Origin: Dehalogenimonas formicexedens
GTDB taxonomy: Bacteria; Chloroflexota; Dehalococcoidia; Dehalococcoidales; Dehalococcoidaceae
DNA length: 64,000 nucleotides
Direction of reading: 5' to 3'
Assembly (NCBI RefSeq): GCF_001953175.1
Contig: NZ_CP018258.1
Location: forward strand, 896,210-960,209
Below are positions 1 to 9,949 of the stretch, piece after piece (positions within the stretch are counted from its first letter, which is position 1; the number at the start of each line of letters is the position of its first letter). Made by a program: the position numbers and the translations under genes. The notes beneath the pieces were generated by a model that ran no database searches, was not told the DNA's origin, and saw only the letters and a program-made list of their open reading frames with translations.

Positions 1-418
1 CCACTTCGAAAGAGATATCGAAAGCGGCCGCACCAACCCGATGCTACTTAAAAAGCGGTTGGCCAGGGAGATAATCAACCAACTGTACAACCAGTCTGAA
101 GCCGCCGACGCCGAGATAGCGTTCGAGCGAGTCCATCAACGCCGGGAGATGCCGGAAGAAATCAGCGAATGCAAAGTTTCATTCGAAGCCATGAAATCCG
201 GCGATTGCGAGGATATCGACCTGCCGTGCCTGATGGTGGCTACCGGGTTGGCAGCCAGCAAGGGAGAAGCCAAAAGGTTGATCCAGCAGGGCGGCGTATC
301 ACTTGAGGGCGAAAAGGTCACCTCGGAAAAGGCTCGAATCACGAGCGGTTGCGTTTTAAAAGCCGGCAAGCGGAAATTTGCCCGTATCATCAATACCGAT
401 ATTATCAGCGCTTCATAG
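1..418 (+). CDS. tyrS: Tyrosyl-tRNA synthetase, C-terminal part (5' end outside window)
   Basis: The reading frame is already open at base 2, so only the last ~138 residues are visible. They begin in the segment that ends the catalytic/anticodon domain of TyrRS (the KKRLAREI motif and the PEEI motif) and finish with an S4 RNA-binding domain (LMVATGLAASKGEAKRLI followed by GGVSLEGEKV). This layout is characteristic of bacterial TyrRS, a cytosolic enzyme charging tRNA-Tyr. The HIGH and KMSKS signatures would lie upstream and cannot be checked. The next gene starts 29 bases downstream on the same strand, so co-transcription is plausible. Confidence 0.9.
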   Translation, partial: HFERDIESGRTNPMLLKKRLAREIINQLYNQSEAADAEIAFERVHQRREMPEEISECKVSFEAMKSGDCEDIDLPCLMVATGLAASKGEAKRLIQQGGVSLEGEKVTSEKARITSGCVLKAGKRKFARIINTDIISAS

Positions 419-446
419 ACCCATTTTTTTGAAGGAGAGATTCCAG

Positions 447-1535
447 ATGCAGAACCTACGTATTCCCGGCCCCACGCCCTGCCCTCCCGAAGTCCTGGCA
501 GCGATGGGACGCCAGATGATCAACCACCGCGGCAGCGAGTTCGCCGAGATCATCAAGGACGTCACCGTCAAAATGAAACATGTCTTTCAGACCAAGAACG
601 AACTGATGCTTTTAACCGGCTCCGGTACCGCGGGTCTAGAGGCGGCGGTGGTCAACATGCTTTCACCCGGGGATACGGTGCTGGGGGTGGCTATCGGTGT
701 TTTCGGCGAACGTTTCGCCAAGATTGCTCAAACTTTTGGTGCCAACGTCATACCGTTGAATTTTGAGCACGGCAAAGCCGCCGATCCAGCCCTGATGAAG
801 GAAGCCCTGGACGCCAACCCGCAAATCAAGGCGGTTTTGGTCACTCATAACGAAACCTCCACCGGCGTCACCAATGATCTGGCTGCCATCAGCAAGATCG
901 TAAAAGGCGCGGGAAAACTACTCCTGGTTGACTGCATCTCATCGCTCGGTTCTCTCAATGTCCCCGTTGACGAATTGGGCATCGACGTTGCCATTTCAGG
1001 TTCTCAAAAAGGCTGGATGGTTCCTCCGGGTATGGCCATGATATCGGTTTCTGAAACCGGCTGGCAGGCATACGCCCAGGCGAAAATGCCGCGATTCTAT
1101 TGGGATCTTGGCAAGGCCAAAGCCGGGCTTGAGAAAGGCCAAACGCCATGGACACCCAACGTGTCGGTGGTTTTTGCCTTTCAGGTTGCCCTGGAGATGA
1201 TGCTTAAGGAAGGCATAAATAATATCTTTACCAGGCACGCGAGGATCGGCAAATTTACGCGTGAGGGAGTCAAGTCCCTGGGCCTAACGTTGTTAGCCGA
1301 CGAAAAGTTTGCCTCGAACACAGTTACCTCGGTAGTCGCCGACCGCGGACTCGACGCCAAAAAATTGAACAAGATCATGAAAGAAGAATTTGATATTGTC
1401 TTGGCCGGCGGCCAAGGGCCTCTGGAAGGCAAGATCTTCCGCATCGGTCATCTGGGTATGGTTAATGAAAAAGATATCCAGGCGGTTTTTGATGGCCTTA
1501 AGGTGGCTTTGCCGAAGGCCGGTTTCGTAAAATAA
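447..1535 (+). CDS. Class V aminotransferase, serine-pyruvate/alanine-glyoxylate type
   Basis: A 362-residue PLP-dependent aminotransferase of the serine-glyoxylate/alanine-glyoxylate family. The start at 447 is chosen over an upstream ATG at 378 because AAGGAGAG sits just before it and the protein then begins with the family's RIPGPTPCPPEV motif. The Schiff-base lysine is Lys188 in SGSQKGW, and the GSGTAGLEAAVVN segment binds the PLP phosphate. serA follows after 17 bases, so this enzyme probably supplies the transaminase step of serine synthesis (3-phosphohydroxypyruvate to phosphoserine) or a serine/glyoxylate exchange. It is not a classical SerC, so the exact substrate is inference. Confidence 0.88.
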   Translation: MQNLRIPGPTPCPPEVLAAMGRQMINHRGSEFAEIIKDVTVKMKHVFQTKNELMLLTGSGTAGLEAAVVNMLSPGDTVLGVAIGVFGERFAKIAQTFGANVIPLNFEHGKAADPALMKEALDANPQIKAVLVTHNETSTGVTNDLAAISKIVKGAGKLLLVDCISSLGSLNVPVDELGIDVAISGSQKGWMVPPGMAMISVSETGWQAYAQAKMPRFYWDLGKAKAGLEKGQTPWTPNVSVVFAFQVALEMMLKEGINNIFTRHARIGKFTREGVKSLGLTLLADEKFASNTVTSVVADRGLDAKKLNKIMKEEFDIVLAGGQGPLEGKIFRIGHLGMVNEKDIQAVFDGLKVALPKAGFVK

Positions 1536-1552
1536 GGAGAATATTCAGGACG

Positions 1553-3130
1553 ATGAAAAAGGTATTAGTTGCGGACGCTCTTTCAGCAGCCGGGGTCGAA
1601 CGGCTCAAGGCTATCGCCGAAGTTGACGTTAAAACCGGTCTCAAACCGGAAGAACTGATCGCTATCGTCGGTAGTTATGACGCCCTGCTCGTCAGGTCGC
1701 AGACCCAGGTTACCGCCGATGTCATCAGCGCAGGCAAAAAGCTGCAGGTTATCGGCCGCGCCGGAGTCGGTGTCGATAATATCGACATAAAAGCCGCGAC
1801 TGAAGCCGGAATCATTGTCGTCAACGCCCCAACCGGGAATACTATATCCGCCGCGGAACACACCCTGGCCCTGATGCTATCCATGGCGCGGCATATTCCC
1901 CGTGCCAATTCCTGCCTCAAAGGCGGCGTTTGGGAGCGGGGCAAGTTCCTAGGGACCGAACTTCGCGGCAAGACGCTTGGCATTATCGGCCTGGGGAACA
2001 TCGGCTCTGAAGTAGCCAAACGGGCCCGGGCTTTCGAAATGAAAGTGATTGGGTACGATCCTTTCGTTTCAGCCGAACGCGCCAAGAACATGCAGATCGA
2101 ACTGGCTTCACTGGAAAGAATCTACAAGGAAGCCGATTTTATCACCCTGCACGTACCGCTTACCGCACAGACCAAGAATATGGTCGGCGCTAAAGAATTG
2201 GAAATGATGAAACCCACCGCCCGCATTGTTAACGCCGCGCGGGGCGGTCTTATCGATGAAGAGGCACTGGTAGCCGCCGTAAACGCCAAGAAATTAGCCG
2301 GGGCAGCCATCGACGTATTCATCAAAGAGCCGTGCACCGATAACGTCTGTTTCGCCGCCGAGAATATCGTGGTCACGCCGCACCTCGGCGCTTCAACCAT
2401 CGAAGCTCAAGACCTGGCGACATCGGATGTTGTCGACCAGGTGATCGATATCTTCAACGGCGCTCCGGCCCGCTACGCGGTTAATGCCCCGTTCTTCGCC
2501 ATCGAAGCCCTGCCGGTAATTAATCCGTTCCTGAAAGTAGCAAACACTGTCGGCAAGCTTGTTTCTCAACTGGCCGAAGGACAAATGACAGCGGTCAATA
2601 TCAAGTATTCCGGCGAAATCTCCGGTTATGACAGCCGGGCGCTGAAAGCCCTGGTGCTCGGCGGCATCCTCGAGCAGATATCCGAAGAACGTGTAAATAT
2701 GGTCAACGCGGACATCGTCGCCGCCCGGCGGGGGATGAATATCACCGAACAGAAAGAAAGCGCCTGCGACAATTACGCCAGCATCATCACCGTTGAAGCG
2801 GTCACCACCGAAGGCAGCACCATCGTCGCGGGTACGATTACCCGGGGTGAAACCCACATTGTACGCATCGATCAATACTACCTGGATATCGTTCCCACCG
2901 GCGGCTATTTCCTGTTCGCTGACCACCGGGACCGCCCTGGGCTCATCGGCGCGGTCGGCAGCATCACCGGAAAATATGACGTCAACGTCAGCTACATGCA
3001 TCTTTCACGGCTTAAGCCGCGCGGCCAGGCGCTGATGATCCTTGCCCTCGATGAAGCTCTACCTGACGCCGGGATGAAACAGATCCGGGCGCTCGAGGGT
3101 GTGCAGACCGTCAAACTGGTGAAGATATAG
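1553..3130 (+). CDS. serA: D-3-phosphoglycerate dehydrogenase
   Basis: A 525-residue long-form SerA that oxidises 3-phosphoglycerate to 3-phosphohydroxypyruvate with NAD, the first step of serine synthesis. In order it shows the N-terminal substrate-binding half, a Rossmann fold with GIIGLGNIGSEVAKRA (about residues 142-157), the catalytic Arg in NAARGGLIDE, the Glu in FIKEP and the His in TPHLGAST. An intervening allosteric-substrate-binding domain (about 325-440) and a C-terminal ACT domain with GGYFLFADHRDRPGLIG follow. Length and layout match Bacillus/Mycobacterium-type SerA, where the ACT domain senses serine. It lies between the aminotransferase and pdxT on the same strand. Confidence 0.96.
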   Translation: MKKVLVADALSAAGVERLKAIAEVDVKTGLKPEELIAIVGSYDALLVRSQTQVTADVISAGKKLQVIGRAGVGVDNIDIKAATEAGIIVVNAPTGNTISAAEHTLALMLSMARHIPRANSCLKGGVWERGKFLGTELRGKTLGIIGLGNIGSEVAKRARAFEMKVIGYDPFVSAERAKNMQIELASLERIYKEADFITLHVPLTAQTKNMVGAKELEMMKPTARIVNAARGGLIDEEALVAAVNAKKLAGAAIDVFIKEPCTDNVCFAAENIVVTPHLGASTIEAQDLATSDVVDQVIDIFNGAPARYAVNAPFFAIEALPVINPFLKVANTVGKLVSQLAEGQMTAVNIKYSGEISGYDSRALKALVLGGILEQISEERVNMVNADIVAARRGMNITEQKESACDNYASIITVEAVTTEGSTIVAGTITRGETHIVRIDQYYLDIVPTGGYFLFADHRDRPGLIGAVGSITGKYDVNVSYMHLSRLKPRGQALMILALDEALPDAGMKQIRALEGVQTVKLVKI

Positions 3131-3143
3131 CCTGGGGCGAAGC

Positions 3144-3746
3144 ATGAAAATCGGCGTTTTAGCGATGCAGGGGGCTTTCGCCGAGCATATAGGCGTCCTT
3201 CAGCGCCTGGAAATCGAAGCCGTTGAGGTTCGCAAGATCGATCAACTCGACGATCTCGCGGGGCTCATCATACCCGGTGGCGAAAGTACCACCATGCTCA
3301 AACTGGCCGATATCTATCGTATAAACGAGACGGTAAAAACGAAGGCGTCGGCGGGACTGCCGGTATGGGGCACTTGCGCCGGAGCGATACTTCTCGCGGA
3401 TGAAGTCACCAACGCCGGGCCACATATGCCGGTGAGTCTGGGATTGATGCGGATGACCGTCCGCCGCAACGCGTTCGGGCGCCAGGTAGACAGTTTCGAG
3501 GTCAAGCTCCCCGTAGCAGGCCTCGGTTGCGAGCCCTTCCCCGCCGTTTTCATCAGGGCGCCGCTTATCGAGAGCGTTTTGCCTCCGGCGGAAGTGATGG
3601 CCAGGCTCGGTAACGGAACTATCGTGGCCGTCCGCCAGGGTAACCTCCTTGCCACCAGTTTCCACCCGGAACTATCGCTTGACGACAGGTTTCACCGTTA
3701 CTTCATAGGAATGGCGGAGACCTATCTGGCCCAGAAGCGCGCCTAG
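3144..3746 (+). CDS. pdxT: Pyridoxal 5'-phosphate synthase glutaminase subunit
   Basis: A 200-residue class-I-like glutamine amidotransferase that supplies ammonia to the PLP synthase subunit PdxS. The triad is visible: Cys78 in WGTCAGAI and His174/Glu176 in SFHPEL, with the PGGESTT loop near residue 45. It starts 13 bases after serA, which puts PLP supply next to a PLP-dependent aminotransferase. The partner pdxS is not in this window. The stop overlaps the convergent DUF1015 gene by four bases. Confidence 0.95.
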   Translation: MKIGVLAMQGAFAEHIGVLQRLEIEAVEVRKIDQLDDLAGLIIPGGESTTMLKLADIYRINETVKTKASAGLPVWGTCAGAILLADEVTNAGPHMPVSLGLMRMTVRRNAFGRQVDSFEVKLPVAGLGCEPFPAVFIRAPLIESVLPPAEVMARLGNGTIVAVRQGNLLATSFHPELSLDDRFHRYFIGMAETYLAQKRA

Positions 3747-5044
3747 TCGCGCAGCCGATAAACCACTATCCCCGACGGCAACTTGGGGTAAAAGTACGTG
3801 CTCTTGCGCGGCATCCTGTCTTTGGCATCCGAAATTGCCTGGATCGTTTCCGGCTTGACTGGTTTGAGGATAAAGGCGAATTGGAACTCACCCGACTTGA
3901 CCCGTGAAATGGTCGAGTCCATATCATGATCGTAAGCCACTCGCTCCTCGTCCATGGCGTTCATGCCGAGGATGTCCTCCAGGACAACGTGGTCTACGAC
4001 ACTGACATCCATGCCGCGATAAGTTGCCGTATGGCCCGATGGCATAAAGCCTTCGACTTTGGGCTGATTCTTCACCGTCAGGCTCAAAATATCGTCGCCG
4101 CTCAAGCCAAAAATGAAGAAGCGCGAACTATCCTCAGCCATCAGCGTCTTCAGGTTTTCCCAACCGCCGTTTGAGGCTTTCAAAGTCTCGACGTTGAAAT
4201 GCTCCCGGAGGCGTTCCGGCAAGATATAGAGCAGGTTTTTGGACAGACCTTTTATCACGCGATGAGTCGGCAGGATCAACAAGCCGGGATCAGCCATGTC
4301 AGTGAGCGACATCATCACGAAATTAACCGCCGCATCCGGCGGAATTTTTGGATCAAGGTTATTCCGTTCGTTCCGGTAAGCCAACGAACTCTCATAGCGG
4401 TGGTGGCCGTCGGCGATGTAGATCGGTTTTTCGGTGAAGGCGCGCTGGATAGCCGACACGGCTTCAACATCGGTGATGACCCACAGGCGATGAGACTCTC
4501 CCGGTTCACCGGCAAATTCGATCGCTTCAGGCCAGGCGGTCACCTGGTCCAGGACGGAACCGATGAACCTGCCATCATCCTGGTACAACCCGAAGACCGG
4601 GCTGGTGTCAGCTTCCAGGGTGCCGATGAGTTTGATCCGGTCTTTTTTCGGTCCGGCCATGGTCCGCTCGTGGGGACGAACAATCATCTTATCCCATTCT
4701 TCCAGCCGAACCCGTGCGAACAACCCACGCCTGATGACTTTCTCCCCACCGAAGGTGTAAGTGTGCTCGTGAAGATAGTAAGCGGGTTTATCATCCTGCT
4801 TCAATACCTCGTCCCGCAGCCACTTCTGAAGATGGGATAAGGCCCGGGTGTAACGGTTGCAGGTTTCATCATCGCCGGGGATCGTTTTAGCGTATTCGAT
4901 GCGGATGAAGTTGTGCGGATCGTTTGCCAGGAGAGCCGCTTCCTGCTGCGGACTGATCACATCGTATGGAGGGCAGATTACCGCGGACATATTTTCCGTC
5001 GCCGTGTTGTAGCGGAGAGCCTTAAAGGGTCGAATATCAGCCAT
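3743..5044 (-). CDS. DUF1015 family protein
   Basis: A 433-residue protein of the DUF1015 (COG4198) family, function not established. Family marks are the PPYDVIS motif near residue 25 and ADGHHRYESSLAYRNERN in the middle. There is no signal peptide or membrane segment, so it is probably cytosolic. From memory, DUF1015 genes in many anaerobes lie next to serA and its aminotransferase, which is also true here although on the opposite strand and convergent with pdxT. The catalytic-looking His-His-Arg cluster suggests an enzyme, but no substrate can be named from sequence. Confidence 0.85.
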   Translation of the reverse strand: MADIRPFKALRYNTATENMSAVICPPYDVISPQQEAALLANDPHNFIRIEYAKTIPGDDETCNRYTRALSHLQKWLRDEVLKQDDKPAYYLHEHTYTFGGEKVIRRGLFARVRLEEWDKMIVRPHERTMAGPKKDRIKLIGTLEADTSPVFGLYQDDGRFIGSVLDQVTAWPEAIEFAGEPGESHRLWVITDVEAVSAIQRAFTEKPIYIADGHHRYESSLAYRNERNNLDPKIPPDAAVNFVMMSLTDMADPGLLILPTHRVIKGLSKNLLYILPERLREHFNVETLKASNGGWENLKTLMAEDSSRFFIFGLSGDDILSLTVKNQPKVEGFMPSGHTATYRGMDVSVVDHVVLEDILGMNAMDEERVAYDHDMDSTISRVKSGEFQFAFILKPVKPETIQAISDAKDRMPRKSTYFYPKLPSGIVVYRLRD

Positions 5045-5106
5045 TGAGTTCCTTTCTAAACCTTAAGAAAGCCGTAAGTTTACCCGATTGTGACCGGTTG
5101 TTCAAC

Positions 5107-7745
<2,639 letters not shown>

Positions 7746-7992
7746 TTATATCACAATTGAGATTGAGTGTCAGGTCTGCCTGTCTTTGATATTTGTTTGG
7801 GCCCTGATAATGAAATTCACCGAAACGACTCCATTATTCAGCTTTGAGATTTTGCGACTCATACTCGCAGTCGTCTGGAACAAACAATTCAAACAATCCG
7901 GACAACTCGGACAATCTTGCTTTCAGTAATCATTCTACTAATACCAATTTCGAGGGGTTGTAGCGGCTTGGAATTCATGCCGGAACCAGGCG

Positions 7993-8014
7993 CGGGCGAG
8001 CAGCCGCTCGCCCG
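7993..8014. repeat. Inverted repeat, 9-bp stem
   Basis: CGGGCGAGC, loop AGCC, then GCTCGCCCG forms a perfect 9-bp GC-rich hairpin. No T-run follows on either side, so it is not an obvious terminator. It resembles the palindromic core of a dispersed REP-like element, as does the hairpin at 34139-34159. Confidence 0.6.
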
Positions 8015-8203
8015 TACCCCCAACCCAACCCCTTTTGCCTCGGAGTTTTATTCAAGGATCATTACCAAGGACCTCTCCTTCATTTCCTCTTCCACTCGGG
8101 AGCGAAGGAAGACCTTTCTAATTTGTTATTCCGAGTCCCAATATTACCGGCGAAAAATCTGGGAGCTTCTCTTTCGGGGAATGCACGGTTTCGAGGGCAA
8201 CAC

Positions 8204-8231
8204 CGAGATTCTTCGCTACGCTCAGAAAGAC
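8204..8231. repeat. Dispersed repeat copy (GAGATTCTTCGCT..CAGAA.GAC)
   Basis: A roughly 27-base sequence sharing most positions with the copies at 31406-31432 and 35748-35774, with one mismatch in the CAGAATGAC end. It is intergenic like the others. Confidence 0.65.
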
Positions 8232-8451
8232 AAAGAGGCATATGGAATCGAAGAGAACTAGACATTATAGCACTAGTGTTCACTGGGTTTGTCAAGCGGC
8301 TCGTGACGTTTTTGGTGGATTATTTTGTTATGTAAATCAAGATTCAGGATTAAAAGCCGGCAGACAGTCTTTTGCCATATTGAATTGGTCTGCCCGCGGA
8401 TTTATGATTAGTCATCGGCCTATATATCCCATCACGGAGGTTTAAGGCTAA

Positions 8452-9123
8452 TTGACTGACGTAATAAAGGTGGTAATTGCCGATAGCGAAGAGGTCTTCG
8501 TCCAGGGCCTGGAGAAGATCTTGACAGAGCACCCACAAATTCAGGTGGTTTCACGGTGTCATAAATCTGAAGAGATCGTGCAAGAAGGCAGGCGGATACA
8601 CCCTGATGTTCTCCTGGTTGAAGACGAACTTACTGGAGAAGAAACTGCTTCTTTTGTGAAATCCGTGACAGAGGATTGTCCTGAAACTAAAATCGCAATT
8701 CTTAAAAGACAGGGAGAAATCAATGACGGATTTTCTGGCCTGAAGGCTGGGGCCAGGGCCTATCTTTCAAAAAATATCTCTCCCGAAGATTTGGTTAAGT
8801 CTATTGAATTGATTTCAAGCGGGCGTATCATCATCTCTCCCGTATTTGCCCAACAGTTCACCGACAGCCTCAACACACGAACTATGATGGAAGAGCACCC
8901 GTCTGGAGAAGAAGTCACTCAAAGGGAGCGAGAGGTGGCAACGATGATCGCGCACGGTAAAACGAATCGTGAAATTGCAACGGAACTTTACATTTCCGAA
9001 AACACCGTGAAAATGCATGTCAAAAACACGCTCGGGAAACTCGAACTGAAAAATAGGCAACAATTGTCGGTTTATGCGGTCCTCCACGAATGGATAAGAC
9101 AAGAGGATAAGCCTCACCTTTAG
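8452..9123 (+). CDS. LuxR/NarL-type response regulator with atypical receiver domain
   Basis: A 223-residue protein with an N-terminal receiver-like domain (about 5-125) and a clear C-terminal LuxR helix-turn-helix (about 155-215; TQREREVATMIAHGKTNREI and ISENTVKMHVKN). The start is a TTG preceded by CACGGAGG. In the receiver, the position of the phospho-accepting Asp reads Glu57 (LLVEDEL), the paired acidic residues at the N-terminus are reduced to A10-D11, and the switch Thr/Ser is Lys85; the conserved Lys107 is kept. It may therefore not be phosphorylated conventionally. Asp58 lies directly after Glu57, so a one-residue slip cannot be excluded. No histidine kinase is adjacent. A strong terminator follows. 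Confidence 0.88.
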   Translation: MTDVIKVVIADSEEVFVQGLEKILTEHPQIQVVSRCHKSEEIVQEGRRIHPDVLLVEDELTGEETASFVKSVTEDCPETKIAILKRQGEINDGFSGLKAGARAYLSKNISPEDLVKSIELISSGRIIISPVFAQQFTDSLNTRTMMEEHPSGEEVTQREREVATMIAHGKTNREIATELYISENTVKMHVKNTLGKLELKNRQQLSVYAVLHEWIRQEDKPHL

Positions 9124-9146
9124 TCGCGGGAAAATATTGATACTCT

Positions 9147-9186
9147 AACCGAAGGGATTACTTAAAGGTAATCCCTTCGGTTTTTT
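9147..9186 (+). terminator. Intrinsic terminator after the LuxR-type regulator
   Basis: AACCGAAGGGATTAC (9147-9161) pairs with GTAATCCCTTCGGTT (9168-9182), a perfect 15-bp stem followed by a run of T. It separates the regulator from the downstream genes. Confidence 0.92.
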
Positions 9187-9242
9187 CAAAATGCCCCTTT
9201 TGGGGAATAGGCAACAAACAGAATTGGAGGCAAAATATTCGT

Positions 9243-9557
9243 ATGGACACAGTGACTTTGTCGGTAAGTCCAAAAGCTGTTGGTAAGCTGAAAGATATAC
9301 TGGCCGAAAGATGCCGCAACAGAGGTATCGGATTCCGTCTCCTGCCAACCGCGGGGCGAGAATCGCCAAACGGGCTCACAATAAAACTGGACAAGGTCAC
9401 CGAGGCAGATAGGATCATCCTTGTAGGTGAAATGTTAATCTTCGTCGAGCCGGCGGTACTTAAACAATTCAACGGGTGGCGGCTGGACTATTCCGAAAAT
9501 GAGGACGTTGGATTGTGTTTGATGAGAACAAACGGCAAACGACCGGAGATCGAATAA
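9243..9557 (+). CDS. IscA/HesB-like (A-type) fold protein lacking the cluster cysteines
   Basis: A 104-residue protein that follows the A-type Fe-S carrier pattern: VTLSVSPKAVGKLKDILAER at the start, a middle strand region, and FVEPAVLKQFNGWRLDYSEN near the end. The three cysteines that bind the cluster in IscA/ErpA (one in the GGCSG loop, two near the C-terminus) are absent; the corresponding loop reads TAGRESPNG. It therefore has the fold signature but not the metal site, and its role is unknown. GGAG upstream in a GAATTGGAGGC context supports the start. It opens the short gene run that ends in the CetZ-like gene and usp. Confidence 0.7.
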   Translation: MDTVTLSVSPKAVGKLKDILAERCRNRGIGFRLLPTAGRESPNGLTIKLDKVTEADRIILVGEMLIFVEPAVLKQFNGWRLDYSENEDVGLCLMRTNGKRPEIE

Positions 9558-9605
9558 ATAAAAATCGTCGCACGCGATAACAATTGTTGGAAAGGAGGTC
9601 GAAAT

Positions 9606-9782
9606 ATGCTGTGCCGCCATTGCAACCGGAACAGGTATCCATGCAAGTGTCCCAGCGCCTCCCGCGGGATCAACTCGTGTCGATTCTTTATTCGACGCAT
9701 CGCCGCGCCTTGGGGATCAAGCGCGCTTCGCTTCCCGGTGACTTCCGCAATAGCCAGGACATTGAAGCTAGCGAATATTTAA
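9606..9782 (+). CDS. Small Cys-rich ORF (58 codons), tentative
   Basis: An ATG lies 7 bases after the strong AAAGGAGG site at 9591-9598. The product starts MLCRHCNRNRYPCKC, a knuckle-like cluster of four cysteines, with a fifth at position 25, and has no recognisable remainder. An overlapping frame (open 9584-9901, internal ATG at 9641) runs nearly to the CetZ-like gene and encodes a more ordinary-looking second half. Either frame, or a frameshifted combination, could be the real gene. Not recognised; the spacing suggests co-transcription with its neighbours. Confidence 0.35.
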   Translation: MLCRHCNRNRYPCKCPSASRGINSCRFFIRRIAAPWGSSALRFPVTSAIARTLKLANI

Positions 9783-9949
9783 GCGAGGTCCCGCCTGGTG
9801 GGTCAACTCTCATTATTGAATTCGAACTCCGAACTTCCGAGCGAGAAATATGCTCAACGAGGACCGGTCTAACAGGAAGGCAATTGGACACCTGGGTTTG
9901 AAATAACCAAAGAGTCGTATCTACTTCAAAACGATAAGGAGGCAGTCAA

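Noticed and set aside
2393-3001. 202-codon minus-strand frame opposite serA
   Set aside because: Shadow of a strongly supported gene; composition follows the antisense codon pattern and no family motif is seen.
4199-4840. 213-codon plus-strand frame opposite DUF1015
   Set aside because: Antisense shadow with no ribosome site or motif.
7917-8261. 114-codon plus-strand frame in the gene-poor interval
   Set aside because: Runs through repeat sequence, lacks a ribosome site and any family pattern.
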